A stretch of DNA of 64,000 nucleotides from Flavobacteriaceae bacterium (GTDB taxonomy: Bacteria > Bacteroidota > Bacteroidia > Flavobacteriales > Flavobacteriaceae): assembly GCA_002694465.1 (NCBI GenBank), contig NZMG01000006.1:17395-81394 (forward strand), in the 5' to 3' direction. Position numbers and translations under genes: made by a program. Below, one piece after another: positions 43,629 to 52,994 of this stretch. The notes beneath the pieces are model-generated. The model saw only the letters and a program-made list of their open reading frames with translations, was not told where the DNA came from and searched no databases. Positions within the stretch are counted from its first letter, which is position 1. Each line of letters opens with the position of its first letter.

Positions 43629-44921
43629 ATGCTTCTTATTTACACTCAAAAAGTTACTCCCCGAATCGATTATAGCTTTAAGCATATTTGTACTAGAATT
43701 TTAAAGATTCCTGTCGACTTTACAACCACTATTGAAGAATTTATAGCCTACCAAGGGCCTAAAATATCCTATGGAAAACAACCCTTAGGAAATGAAGTTT
43801 TTATCTATGCTCATGGGTTATTAACTCAACAAGGATTTGAGGATGTCGAGATTTCAGTTCGTCCTTGGGGCGAAACAGTTGGCTTTTTTCACGCTACTGA
43901 AAAAAGTTCGATACCCTACGATATTTTTGCTGCCGCGTTTTATTTACTAAGTCGATATGAAGAATATTTACCACACGTAAAAGATGAATTAGGTAGATTC
44001 CCTGCTACCGAAAGTCTGGCCTATAAGGAAGGGTTCTTAAAACAACCTGTGGTAGATGTATGGGCACATCAATTTAAAGAAATTCTTTTGGAAACTTTTC
44101 CACAAATGGAGTTTCCCCACAAACAATTAACGATTCATAATGTTATTGAAGCCAAGCGCCCTTTCGAGTTTTTACAACGCGGTGTGTTGCGCAATATATT
44201 AGGCTTTGGAGGTGATCTTTGGAAACTTAAATTAGGTCGTTTCTTTTTAAGAATACGTGTTTTGTTACACCTCAGAAAAGACCCGTATGATACTTTTTCA
44301 TGGATGTTAAATAATGTTCGCAATAGTGCCTCCAAGCTTACCATTTTCTTTTTATTGGGGGAAGCTTTTTCCTATCGAGAGGATTTTAACACCAAAAGAC
44401 AAACTTTTAAAAGCTTGGTGAAATATGTTGCAGATTATTGCGAAGTAGGCCTTATGTTTTCGTTTTACTCGGTAGAAGAGTACGAAAAATTAAAAGTTGA
44501 ACGATTTCAAATGGAGGACATTACTCATAGAACGCTTCAAAGTTCTACTAACGATAGACAACTTGTTAATTTACCATTGGTGTATAGAAACTTGGTAGAA
44601 CTTGAAATAAAAAATGATTTTACCATGTTTTATTACAACGAAATAGGCTTTAGAGCAGGAACGTGCACGCCTTTTTTGTTTTATGATCTAGATTACGAAG
44701 TAAAAACTCCGTTAGTATTACAACCCGTAATTGGGAAATCTTTGGCGCTTACCCTAGGAAAAGAAAAAGATACCGAAGGAACCATTATGCAAGTGTACAA
44801 TTGGGTGAAACAAGTAAACGGAACTTTTATATTTTTCTTTTCAAATAGAGATTTTGAACGAAGACGTGAAAACAAAACGTGGCGTTATTTATTTTCAGAA
44901 AAATTGAACCCTAATGCGTGA
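43629..44921 (+). CDS. Polysaccharide-deacetylase family protein with N-terminal DUF7033-like region
   Basis: 430 residues, no signal peptide. The N-terminal 150 residues (DYSFKHICTRILKIP...DIFAAAFYLLSRYEEYLPH) look like the DUF7033 region found in front of polysaccharide-deacetylase domains. The rest has weak deacetylase-like segments (PFEFLQRG, FFLLGEAFSYREDFN, EIGFRAGTCTPFLFYDL), where R-A-G-T matches the catalytic-loop region of the NodB fold. Metal-binding His-His-Asp are not clear, so activity is uncertain. It overlaps the downstream nucleotidase gene by 8 bases. Confidence 0.7.
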   Translation: MLLIYTQKVTPRIDYSFKHICTRILKIPVDFTTTIEEFIAYQGPKISYGKQPLGNEVFIYAHGLLTQQGFEDVEISVRPWGETVGFFHATEKSSIPYDIFAAAFYLLSRYEEYLPHVKDELGRFPATESLAYKEGFLKQPVVDVWAHQFKEILLETFPQMEFPHKQLTIHNVIEAKRPFEFLQRGVLRNILGFGGDLWKLKLGRFFLRIRVLLHLRKDPYDTFSWMLNNVRNSASKLTIFFLLGEAFSYREDFNTKRQTFKSLVKYVADYCEVGLMFSFYSVEEYEKLKVERFQMEDITHRTLQSSTNDRQLVNLPLVYRNLVELEIKNDFTMFYYNEIGFRAGTCTPFLFYDLDYEVKTPLVLQPVIGKSLALTLGKEKDTEGTIMQVYNWVKQVNGTFIFFFSNRDFERRRENKTWRYLFSEKLNPNA

Positions 44922-45600
44922 CCGTATTCAACATATATTTTTCGACTTAGATCATACCCTTTGGGATTTTGATAGAAATTCTAGGATGGCGTTTGAGCAA
45001 TTGTTTCAGATTCACTCCATTTCTGTCGATTTGGATGAGTTTATGAAAATCTATGAACCCATTAATTTTGAATATTGGAAGCGTTATCGAGAAGAAAGAG
45101 TCACCAAACAAGAACTAAGACGAGGGCGTTTTTTTGAAGCCTTTCAACCTTTTGGAATTCATTATAGTGATACAGATTTAGATGAATTAGCCACTTCTTA
45201 CATAGACGAACTTCCTAAAAACAATTATCTTTTTGAAGGTGTCATAGATGTTTTGCAATACCTTTCTGAAAAATATTTACTGCATATAATTACCAATGGT
45301 TTTGAGGAAGTACAGCACTTAAAACTAAAAAATAGTGGCATTTCTCCCTTTTTTAAAACCGTAACCACTTCCGAAGAGGTAGGGTTAAAGAAGCCCAATC
45401 CTGTTATATTTGAAAAAGCACTCGCAAAAGCAGTAACAGTTCCTAAAGTGAGCCTTATGGTAGGAGATACTTTTGAAGCAGATATTTTAGGGGCCGAAGC
45501 TGTAGGAATGGAAACCCTATTTTACAACTATCGTAAAGAGACAATTCCATCGCAATATAGAGTGATTGACAGTATTTTGGAAATCAAGAAACATCTATAA
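44914..45600 (+). CDS. YjjG-family noncanonical pyrimidine nucleotidase (HAD)
   Basis: A 228-residue HAD hydrolase with motif I FFDLDHTLWDF, motif II ITNGF, motif III K in VGLKKPNPVIF and motif IV VGDTFEADILGAE. Homologues remove phosphate from nucleoside monophosphates, including damaged pyrimidines. The TonB-like YjjG assignment rests on the overall pattern. It overlaps the previous gene by 8 bases. Confidence 0.85.
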   Translation: MRDRIQHIFFDLDHTLWDFDRNSRMAFEQLFQIHSISVDLDEFMKIYEPINFEYWKRYREERVTKQELRRGRFFEAFQPFGIHYSDTDLDELATSYIDELPKNNYLFEGVIDVLQYLSEKYLLHIITNGFEEVQHLKLKNSGISPFFKTVTTSEEVGLKKPNPVIFEKALAKAVTVPKVSLMVGDTFEADILGAEAVGMETLFYNYRKETIPSQYRVIDSILEIKKHL

Positions 45601-45647
45601 CTATACTATTTGCGTACAAAACTACGTTAACCTTTAAAACCCCCAAC

Positions 45648-46205
45648 ATGAAAAAGAACCTGCAATTCCCAGTTTTGGGTGTGCTTTTTACTTTATTATT
45701 TTTTTCCTGTGTTAAGGATACCGATTTTAATCAAGCACAAGATGTTACAATAACACCTATAGTTGAGTTAGATTTAATTTATTTCAATTTAGTAGCAAAC
45801 GATTTTTTTGATGAAGTAACAAGCACACCACGCTTAACGGTTAGAGATACTACAGATATTCGTTTTTTGGATGAAACAGATACTCAAGAAAGCTTGCTGA
45901 AAGCCGATTTTCTTTTCATATTTAATAATAGCATACCACGAAGTTTTCAAGCCGATTTTCAGTTTTTAGATTCCCTAAATGTTGAAAAATATTTCACTTC
46001 CACGTTTGTAGAAATGGGAACTCCCTCAAATCCTGTAATTACCGAATTTACCGAATCCGTTGAAGGAGAGGAGATTTTACAACTTACCCAATCTGATAAA
46101 GTGGTGGTTTCTGTGACCATTCCATCCTCAGATGCTACCTTGGAGGGGGAGCTTAACCTCAAGTCCAAAACCACATATTATCTAGAGATTAAGGAGAGAG
46201 ACTAA
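45648..46205 (+). CDS. Hypothetical lipoprotein, 185 aa
   Basis: Signal sequence KKNLQFPVLGVLFTLLFFSC with VKDTD after the lipid-bearing cysteine. The mature part is beta-rich (VTITPIVELDLIYFNLVAND, SQADFQFLDSLNVEKYF) and ends KTTYYLEIKERD. I do not recognise the family. It is followed after 4 bases by the DUF5723 outer-membrane gene and then by a secreted protein of unknown function, so the three are probably one envelope operon. Confidence 0.65.
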   Translation: MKKNLQFPVLGVLFTLLFFSCVKDTDFNQAQDVTITPIVELDLIYFNLVANDFFDEVTSTPRLTVRDTTDIRFLDETDTQESLLKADFLFIFNNSIPRSFQADFQFLDSLNVEKYFTSTFVEMGTPSNPVITEFTESVEGEEILQLTQSDKVVVSVTIPSSDATLEGELNLKSKTTYYLEIKERD

Positions 46206-46209
46206 TACT

Positions 46210-47616
46210 ATGAGAGTTATACTAGTTTTTTTCTTAGCCTTCGGGCTCACGATGGGTATTGCCCAAAACAAGCAAGTACTTTATGGCTTTAATGAGGCGC
46301 CGCAAAGTTTATTGTTAAATCCTGGAACCACAGTACCGCAAAAAAAGCACTTTGGTATTCCTTTTTTCTCACAGTTTCATATTAATGGAGGCTCGTCTGG
46401 GGTGAGTGTGTTTGATATTTTTGGGGATACTGGAGAGGATATTAATGCAAAGATTGAGCGTAAAATCTTTGAAATGAAAAACACCGACTTTTTCACGGCC
46501 ACGCAGCAATTGGAACTTATTAGTTTTGGGTGGCGCTCAAAGAAAGACATTTATTTTTCTGGTGGTATTTACGAAGAATTCGATTTTATAAGTTATTTCC
46601 CAAGAGATTTGGCTATTCTAGCTTGGGAAGGTAATGCAAACTATCTAGACTATCCTTTCGATTTAGGTGAACTAAGTACCACAGGAGATTTACTTACCGT
46701 GTATCACTTTGGTGCTAATAAAGCCATTTCAAGTAAACTTACTGTAGGAGCAAGAGCAAAAGTATATTCTAGCATTATGAGTTTTAGAAGTACCAATAAC
46801 CGCGGAACTTTTGTAACGCGTTTGGCCGAAGCTGATGCTCCTAATATTTATGAACATATCGTTGAAGATGCCAATGTGATGGTAGAAACTTCGGGTATTG
46901 CATCTTTAGATGGAGATGCAACAGGAGGAACGTTACTAGGAAAAGCACTTTTAGGGGGTAATTTAGGAGTTGGTGTGGATGTAGGTGCTACGTATACTAT
47001 AAATAGTCATTGGACGGCTAGTGCAAGCCTATTGGACATAGGTGTTATTTTTCATTCTAAAGATGTAGAGAGTTATCGAGCCAGTGGCGATTATGTGTTA
47101 AATGGAATTGAATTAATTTTTCCTCCTTTAAGCGAAGGAGAAGAAACCTTTCCATATTACGATGATTTAGAAGATGAAATTGAAAGAGAAATCCCTATTG
47201 ACACTCTCTATGACAAATATTCGCAACTAAGACCTTTAAAAATGAATGCCAGTTTGCAATATAGTTTTGGAAAAATTACAGGAGGGGGTGATGTATGCGA
47301 TTGTCTAAATAAAGGGGGAGGCGTTGAGCGGGAGCAAGCCCTAGGAGTACAATACTACAGTATTATGCGTCCCAAAGGGCCTCAAATGGCAGGAACGCTT
47401 TTTTATTATCGAAAGCTTTTTAATTTTCTAGCGGCAAAAGTTACATATACAGTGGATTCATATTCCTATTCAAATGTAGGAGCTGGTATTGTTGGAGATT
47501 TTGGTAAGTTTAATTTTTACCTTGCAGCAGATAATATGCTTCAATATGGGAACCTTGCAAAATCAAAAAGTATATCTTTGCAATTAGGTTTCAACATAAA
47601 AATTTATGACCAATGA
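46210..47616 (+). CDS. DUF5723-type outer-membrane protein (PorP/SprF-like)
   Basis: 468 residues with signal peptide (LVFFLAFGLTMGIAQ). The repeated beta-strand pattern and an N-terminal FNEAPQSLLLNPGTTVPQKKHFGIPFFSQFHINGG resemble the DUF5723/PorP-SprF-like beta-barrels often linked to T9SS cargo. The C-terminal strand pairs end FGKFNFYLAADNMLQYGNLAKSKSISLQLGFNIKIYDQ. It overlaps the next gene by 4 bases (ATGA), so the two are coupled. Confidence 0.78.
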   Translation: MRVILVFFLAFGLTMGIAQNKQVLYGFNEAPQSLLLNPGTTVPQKKHFGIPFFSQFHINGGSSGVSVFDIFGDTGEDINAKIERKIFEMKNTDFFTATQQLELISFGWRSKKDIYFSGGIYEEFDFISYFPRDLAILAWEGNANYLDYPFDLGELSTTGDLLTVYHFGANKAISSKLTVGARAKVYSSIMSFRSTNNRGTFVTRLAEADAPNIYEHIVEDANVMVETSGIASLDGDATGGTLLGKALLGGNLGVGVDVGATYTINSHWTASASLLDIGVIFHSKDVESYRASGDYVLNGIELIFPPLSEGEETFPYYDDLEDEIEREIPIDTLYDKYSQLRPLKMNASLQYSFGKITGGGDVCDCLNKGGGVEREQALGVQYYSIMRPKGPQMAGTLFYYRKLFNFLAAKVTYTVDSYSYSNVGAGIVGDFGKFNFYLAADNMLQYGNLAKSKSISLQLGFNIKIYDQ

Positions 47617-48395
47617 ATAAACTTATAATTGCATTCGTGTTTTCTTTAGCTTTTGTGTTTAGTGGGTATTCACAAAAAGAAAAATTAAGTAATTACAGTT
47701 TTATAGTGGTTCCCAAGAAATTTGATTTTCAGTTTAGTGATGATCAATATCAGCTTAATTCCCTATTAAAGTTTCTTTTTAATAAACATGGATTTCATGC
47801 GTATTTTGATGACGAGTTGCCCGATGTAAGACGTTGCGATGGATTACGAGCCGAAGTTACTGGAGATCCAAATTTTGTTTGGACAAGAGTGACTATTTTT
47901 ATCAAAGATTGTGAAGGAAATGTGATTTACACTAGTGAAGAAGGAAAAAGTAAGCTAAAGGAGTATAGTAAAACTTATAATCAGGCTATGAGAAGAGCAT
48001 TTGAGAGTATTGAGGCCTTATTTGTGCAGCAAAAAGAAGTGCGGGTATTAAAAGATTTTGAGGATTCTTCAGAAAGAAAAGAAGAAAAGAAAGTTGAAGC
48101 AGAAGTAGTTTCCCAAAAGGATAATCCACTCCATCTCCCAGTTTCAAAATATGCAAACTATTCAAATGGCGGCAAATCCTTTTTGTTACGAAAAACAAGT
48201 GAAGGCTTTAGCCTATATGAGGAAACGGCAGAGGCTAGGGATGGACTAAAATATACCGGAAAAATATTTATTGTTGAAGGTGTGGTGTTTTTTGAAGATG
48301 AAAAGGAGCAGCGATATATTGCCAATTTTGATACTTCTGGAAATTTAACGGTGGATAAAGAAGTCGGAAAAGTTACCTATTCTAAAAATAACTAA
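47613..48395 (+). CDS. Hypothetical secreted protein, 260 aa
   Basis: Signal peptide KLIIAFVFSLAFVFSGYSQ. The first 120 mature residues form a mixed alpha/beta domain (NYSFIVVPKKFDFQFSDDQYQLNSLLKFLF, FVWTRVTIFIKDCEGNVIYTSEEGKSKLKEYSKTYNQAMRRAFES). A Lys/Glu-rich linker (about 145-165) then leads to a small beta domain (SFLLRKTSEGFSLYEE...). No family recognised. It overlaps the DUF5723 gene by 4 bases upstream and converges with rarA by 4 bases. Confidence 0.65.
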   Translation: MNKLIIAFVFSLAFVFSGYSQKEKLSNYSFIVVPKKFDFQFSDDQYQLNSLLKFLFNKHGFHAYFDDELPDVRRCDGLRAEVTGDPNFVWTRVTIFIKDCEGNVIYTSEEGKSKLKEYSKTYNQAMRRAFESIEALFVQQKEVRVLKDFEDSSERKEEKKVEAEVVSQKDNPLHLPVSKYANYSNGGKSFLLRKTSEGFSLYEETAEARDGLKYTGKIFIVEGVVFFEDEKEQRYIANFDTSGNLTVDKEVGKVTYSKNN

Positions 48396-49669
48396 AAATC
48401 GTATTTATCTTTCCAAAGTTGCTTTAAATAACTTTTTAGAGAGCTTTCCCTAGCATTATTCCCTGGGTTATATAAAGTAGTCCCTTTTATTTCTTCGGGT
48501 AAAAACTCGTGTGGAACAAAATTTCCTTCAAAGTCGTGGGCATATTGATAATCTTGTCCATACCCCAACTCCTTCATAAGCTTTGTAGGCGCATTTCTTA
48601 TAGACAAAGGGACAGATAGGTCTCCAGTTTGCTTTACGAGCTGTTGAGCGTCTTTAATGGCTTTATAAGTTGCGTTACTCTTAGGGGATGTGGCCAAATA
48701 CACAGTACATTCACTTAAAATAATACGTGCTTCGGGATATCCTATGGTATTTACCGCCTGAAAAGTGGCATTTGCAAGTACCAAAGCTGTAGGGTTTGCT
48801 AATCCAATATCTTCCGAAGCAGAAATGAGCAAACGTCTTGCAATAAATTTTACATCTTCACCGCCTTCAATCATCCTTGCCAACCAATACACCGCGGCAT
48901 TTGGGTCGCTTCCGCGTATCGATTTTATAAATGCCGAAATAATATCGTAATGCTGCTCCCCAGTTTTATCATATAGTACCGTATTCTTCTGTACTTTCTG
49001 AAGCACCATCTCATTAGTAATGGTAACAGATTCTTCTTTTTCTGAAAGTACTATGAGTTCAAGTATGTTTAGTAGTTTCCTAGCGTCACCTCCAGATAAC
49101 CTTATAATAGCTTCAGTTTCCTTTAATTCAATTTTCTTTTTCTGAAGAAGGTCGTCCTTTTTAATAGCTCTTTTTAATAAATCTTCTAAATCTGTCTTAC
49201 TGAATGCCTTTAAGACATACACCTGACAACGAGATAATAAAGCGGGGATGACTTCAAAACTTGGATTTTCGGTAGTGGCACCAATTAAAGTGATCCATCC
49301 TTTTTCTACAGCACCCAAAAGTGAATCTTGTTGCGATTTACTAAAACGGTGAATTTCGTCTATAAAAAGTATTGGGTTTTTGGTGGTAAACAGTCCTTCG
49401 CCTTTTTTAGCTTTTTCAATAACCTCTCGCACTGCTGCAACGCCACTATCAATGGCACTAAGAGTGTAAAAAGGACGATTGGATTCTTCAGCAATAATAG
49501 TAGCTAAAGTTGTTTTTCCTGTGCCAGGAGGTCCCCAAAATATCATGGAAGAAATCATTCCAGTTTTCATTTGGGGTAATAATGCACCACTAGAACCTAC
49601 CAAGTGTTGCTGGCTTAGGTATTCACTAAGTGATTTTGGGCGAATTCTTTCAGCTAATGGTGTATTCAT
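48392..49669 (-). CDS. rarA: Replication-associated recombination protein A (RarA/MgsA, AAA+ ATPase)
   Basis: 425 residues with Walker A GPPGTGKT (46-53), Walker [15 protein letters not shown] and sensor [17 protein letters not shown]. The C-terminal MgsA/tetramerisation domain is present ([29 protein letters not shown]). It works at stalled replication forks and is related to clamp loaders. Its 3' end converges with the preceding gene by 4 bases. Confidence 0.96.
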   Translation of the reverse strand: MNTPLAERIRPKSLSEYLSQQHLVGSSGALLPQMKTGMISSMIFWGPPGTGKTTLATIIAEESNRPFYTLSAIDSGVAAVREVIEKAKKGEGLFTTKNPILFIDEIHRFSKSQQDSLLGAVEKGWITLIGATTENPSFEVIPALLSRCQVYVLKAFSKTDLEDLLKRAIKKDDLLQKKKIELKETEAIIRLSGGDARKLLNILELIVLSEKEESVTITNEMVLQKVQKNTVLYDKTGEQHYDIISAFIKSIRGSDPNAAVYWLARMIEGGEDVKFIARRLLISASEDIGLANPTALVLANATFQAVNTIGYPEARIILSECTVYLATSPKSNATYKAIKDAQQLVKQTGDLSVPLSIRNAPTKLMKELGYGQDYQYAHDFEGNFVPHEFLPEEIKGTTLYNPGNNARESSLKSYLKQLWKDKYDF

Positions 49670-49761
49670 ACAGTGGTAAATTTACAATTTAAAAAAACGG
49701 TGTTTACTGTCAAAATAGCATAAATTTATAGTTAGGATTATTTTTTGCAATAAATACATTT

Positions 49762-50520
49762 ATGAATTCTAATAAAGAACTACAGTTTTCCTTCGATGTA
49801 TTATTATACCCGGTAATTTTTGTTTTAGCCATTTGGATAGTTTTTTGGTTAGAAATAAGTTACGGTGTGCGTTTTACAAAATGGGGGGTATTTCCTCAAA
49901 AAATTGAAGGATTAAAAGGAATTCTTTTTTCTCCATTTATTCATAGTAGTTTAAAACATTTATTTAATAACTCAATTCCACTGTTGGTACTTAGTATTTC
50001 ACTATTTTATTTTTATAGGAGGATAAGGTGGAAGGTTCTTTTGTGGGGATTACTTTTAACAGGGTTGTTGACGTGGTTTATAGGACGACCGGCTTGGCAT
50101 ATAGGGGCGAGTGGCATTATTTATATGTTGGCTGCGTTTCTTTTTTTTAAAGGAATCTTTTCCAAGCAATATCAATTAACTGCCTTGGCGCTTATGGTTG
50201 TTTTTCTCTATGGAAGCTTATTGTGGTATCTTTTTCCCATAGATCCAGAAATATCTTGGGAGGGTCACTTATCTGGTTTTATAGTAGGAGTTGCTCTGTC
50301 TCTAGTGTTTAGGAAAAATCCCATTGAGGAAAAAAAATACGACTGGCAAAAGGATGATTTTAACCCAGAGGATGATCCTTTTTTAAGACAGTTTGATGAA
50401 CACGGAAATTTTATTGAAAATATCCCAGAAGAAATCGAGAAGCAACCTGAGCAGAATGAAATGAAGCAGGATATTAAGATTATTTATAGATTTAAAAGAA
50501 AAGAAAAAGAAGGGGAGTAA
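49762..50520 (+). CDS. Rhomboid-family intramembrane serine protease
   Basis: 252 residues with five to six membrane helices. The catalytic dyad is Ser117 in HIGASG and His169 in WEGHLSGF. The N-terminal HSSLKHLFNN holds the typical HxxxN-like element of rhomboids. The charged C-terminal 60 residues (KKYDWQKDDFNPEDDPF...) are cytoplasmic. Substrates are unknown. Confidence 0.9.
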   Translation: MNSNKELQFSFDVLLYPVIFVLAIWIVFWLEISYGVRFTKWGVFPQKIEGLKGILFSPFIHSSLKHLFNNSIPLLVLSISLFYFYRRIRWKVLLWGLLLTGLLTWFIGRPAWHIGASGIIYMLAAFLFFKGIFSKQYQLTALALMVVFLYGSLLWYLFPIDPEISWEGHLSGFIVGVALSLVFRKNPIEEKKYDWQKDDFNPEDDPFLRQFDEHGNFIENIPEEIEKQPEQNEMKQDIKIIYRFKRKEKEGE

Positions 50521-50523
50521 GGT

Positions 50524-51258
50524 TTATCTTCTTTGTCTTATAACTTCATATAAAAAAGCACCACAAGCAACTGAAACATTTAATGAATTGATTTCACCTA
50601 ACATAGGCAAGGCAGCTTGTTCATCTAATAGATTAAATAGAGATTTTGTGATTCCTTTTCCTTCAGAACCTAATACAATGGCAGTTGGAGCTTTAAAATC
50701 CACCTCATATAAACTTTTTGAAGCTTTTTCTGTAGCACCTATAACATTAACTCCAGATCCCTTTAAATAAAAGATAGCATCTTTAATATGGTCTACTTTG
50801 CAAATAGGTACCTTAAAAATAGCTCCTGCAGATGTTTTAACGGTATCTCCACTCACGGGGGCGCCTCCTTTTTTCTGAATAATTATTGCATCTACACCTG
50901 TACATTCAGCGGTTCGAATTATAGCGCCAAAATTCCGTACATCACTTATTTGGTCTAAAACAAGAAATAGGGCACTTTTATCTTTGGATAAAGTTTCTTC
51001 CACCATATTTTCAAAATCACTGAATCCAATAGGGGAAATGATTGCTACAATCCCTTGGTGGTTGGCACGAGATAATTGATCTAGCTTTTCAATAGGAACA
51101 AAGTTTATTGAAACCCCATTGGGTTGGGAAAGGGAGATAATTTCTTCAATCTTTTGGCTTTCTATTCCTTTTTGAATAAATAGTTTGTCTATGTATTTAT
51201 TAGATTTAATTGCCTCTAATACGGGGTAGATTCCAAATATGATAGTTTCTTTGTTCAT
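50524..51258 (-). CDS. rlmB: 23S rRNA (guanosine-2'-O-)-methyltransferase RlmB / TrmH family
   Basis: A 244-residue SPOUT methyltransferase with N-terminal substrate-binding domain (IFGIYPVLEAIKSNKYIDKLFIQKG) and the knot motifs LDQISDVRNFGAIIRTAECTGV, VLGSEGKGITKSLFNLLD and LPMLGEINSLNVSVACGAFLYEV. The likely target is G2251 of 23S rRNA (2'-O-methylation). The SpoU/TrmH fold is certain; the exact site is inferred. Confidence 0.92.
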   Translation of the reverse strand: MNKETIIFGIYPVLEAIKSNKYIDKLFIQKGIESQKIEEIISLSQPNGVSINFVPIEKLDQLSRANHQGIVAIISPIGFSDFENMVEETLSKDKSALFLVLDQISDVRNFGAIIRTAECTGVDAIIIQKKGGAPVSGDTVKTSAGAIFKVPICKVDHIKDAIFYLKGSGVNVIGATEKASKSLYEVDFKAPTAIVLGSEGKGITKSLFNLLDEQAALPMLGEINSLNVSVACGAFLYEVIRQRR

Positions 51259-51280
51259 TCTTAGATATTATATATTAAAA

Positions 51281-51308
51281 AAGAGGCTGTCTAATTAGAC
51301 AGCCTCTT
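51281..51308 (-). terminator. Terminator of the T9SS cargo gene
   Basis: A perfect 28-base palindrome with arms AAGAGGCTGTCTAA and TTAGACAGCCTCTT. Read on the minus strand it is followed by a run of six T, so it ends transcription from the gene at 51330-52256. Confidence 0.8.
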
Positions 51309-51329
51309 AAAAATATTATAGTAATATAA

Positions 51330-52256
51330 TTACTTGATAACTTTTACAGTACCTTCAGTACCATTGATGTTTACATTTACAAAGTAAGCACCACTTGCCA
51401 TTCTAGACATATCGATAGTAGAAGATAAAGCATCAACTTTAGCATTGTAAACTTGCTGTCCTAAAACATTGTAGATTACAACAGAGTTAATTCTCTCTTT
51501 AGCTTGAATGTTTAATTTATCACTTACAGGGTTAGGATATGCAGAAAAACCTTTTTGTGCAAATTCATTAGTTGATAATACCAAAATGTGGAATGAATCT
51601 CTGTAGTCAAAGGCATCAATCCAATACATATTGTTAGCAGAAATTGAGAAGAAATCAATACCTCCTAAGCTAGTTGGGTATGTTCCACTAGCATCAGTAA
51701 ATGGAGTTCCCATAGGAATAACCTCTGTATTATCAACAGATAATCCCCAAGTTGACGCTCCAATACCACCAGTAATGTCAACATTCATGGCAATTCTGAA
51801 CCAAGCATCGTGAGGGAAATTGAAATTTACAGGAGCACCAACTGCATCATCAATAAGTCCTACTCCTGGATTGGTTGTATCTTGATTAAAGAAAATATTT
51901 CCAACAATCCATTCTCCAGATCCAATTGGCACAGTGCCTTGTAAATTCCAGTATGCTTCTTTACCTGAAGGAACATACATATAGAATTCAAGACCCCATT
52001 CGCCAAATATTTTGTTTCCTAGGTCTAGTACACCATCTGTTGATCCATCATCTGGAACATATCCTGAAAGACCACCATCATAAGCTTGATCAGCACTAGA
52101 TAGGATAGCACAAGTACCACCACAACCCCAATCTGTCCACCAATCTTGGTAAATAGGTTGACCAGCAGTGTAGCTTTCCATATCGTCTGTAAACTGTGCA
52201 TTAACACTAGTAAATGCAAGTGCTAATAAAGCAACTAAGAAATAATTTTTTTTCAT
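51330..52256 (-). CDS. Secreted jelly-roll-like protein with T9SS sorting domain
   Basis: 308 residues from ATG at 52256 (MKKNYFLVALLALAFTSVNAQ is a clear signal peptide; the upstream in-frame start at 52286 is less likely). The mature part (FTDDMESYTAGQPIYQDWWTDWGCGGTCAI...) looks like a LamG/jelly-roll carbohydrate-binding fold. The C-terminal 75 residues are a type A T9SS sorting domain (GFSAYPNPVSDKLNIQA...YNVLGQQVYN...MASGAYFVNVNI...VKVIK). It follows the SusC-SusD locus on the same strand, so it is a candidate cargo of that locus. Confidence 0.82.
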   Translation of the reverse strand: MKKNYFLVALLALAFTSVNAQFTDDMESYTAGQPIYQDWWTDWGCGGTCAILSSADQAYDGGLSGYVPDDGSTDGVLDLGNKIFGEWGLEFYMYVPSGKEAYWNLQGTVPIGSGEWIVGNIFFNQDTTNPGVGLIDDAVGAPVNFNFPHDAWFRIAMNVDITGGIGASTWGLSVDNTEVIPMGTPFTDASGTYPTSLGGIDFFSISANNMYWIDAFDYRDSFHILVLSTNEFAQKGFSAYPNPVSDKLNIQAKERINSVVIYNVLGQQVYNAKVDALSSTIDMSRMASGAYFVNVNINGTEGTVKVIK

Positions 52257-52346
52257 AATAATAAATTTAAAGTTTAATAATTTCAAATATACAAATTTTT
52301 AAATAATAAAATTCTTTTTAACAAAAAAAAGAAAATTTTTAATAAA

Positions 52347-52378
52347 GTTTAAGGCAGAGGTTAATTTCTGCCTTAAAC
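52347..52378 (-). terminator. Terminator downstream of the SusC-SusD-lipoprotein genes
   Basis: GTTTAAGGCAGA (52347-52358) and TCTGCCTTAAAC (52367-52378) pair perfectly over 12 bp with an 8-base loop. On the minus strand it is followed by TTTATTAAAAATTTTC, a T-rich tail. It separates the operon from the T9SS cargo gene, which must then have its own promoter or rely on read-through. Confidence 0.65.
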
Positions 52379-52388
52379 CTTCTAAACA

Positions 52389-52979
52389 TTATATTGGTAA
52401 GAATATAATTTTATATAAGAATGACGCTCCAAAATAAGGTCCTCCAGAAACACTAGCTCCTAGATTAGTATTGGTAAAAACAGTACCATCGGTCATTTCA
52501 AGTTCAAGTCTCATAGAAATAAAAGACGGTGTTGTTAAAACGGCATCTCCAGGAAAAGCATCTAAAATTGCTTGAGTTGGAGTAACAGATGATATTCTAG
52601 GTAAACCATTAGGTCCAATAGCGAATTCTGACGCAGCATTTGTAACAAAAAGAACTTCTCCAATAGGATTTCCAGAGCCATCAACTATTGGTTCTAATAA
52701 ATCTTGATCTTGGAAAATAGCCATGTATGTTCTTACTTCTTTAAAGTCTGGAACAAAAGTACCATTACCTTGTTGAACCTCTAAAGTATAGTTTAATACA
52801 TTGTTAGTTTCATTAGTAAGTGATACCAATTCTGGTGGAGCCACAACAGTTCTAATGACAGCACCACTTTCTGAATCCACATTATCTAATACTTGATTTA
52901 TAACCGCTTCTGAGTCTGAACAAGAAATAGCTGTTCCAACAAGAAGAGTTATCATTAATAATTTAAATATGTTTTTCAT
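52389..52979 (-). CDS. Hypothetical lipoprotein of the Sus locus, 196 aa
   Basis: Lipoprotein signal KNIFKLLMITLLVGTAISC followed by SDSEA. The mature part is beta-rich (SGAVIRTVVAPPELVSLTNETNN, FVPDFKEVRTYMAIFQDQD) with no recognised family; part of it resembles the surface lipoproteins encoded after susD (SusE/F-like positional analogues). It follows susD by 15 bases and has its own terminator 11 bases after the stop. Position suggests a surface glycan-binding role, not shown by sequence. Confidence 0.7.
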   Translation of the reverse strand: MKNIFKLLMITLLVGTAISCSDSEAVINQVLDNVDSESGAVIRTVVAPPELVSLTNETNNVLNYTLEVQQGNGTFVPDFKEVRTYMAIFQDQDLLEPIVDGSGNPIGEVLFVTNAASEFAIGPNGLPRISSVTPTQAILDAFPGDAVLTTPSFISMRLELEMTDGTVFTNTNLGASVSGGPYFGASFLYKIIFLPI

Positions 52980-52994
52980 AATTATCTTTTTTAA

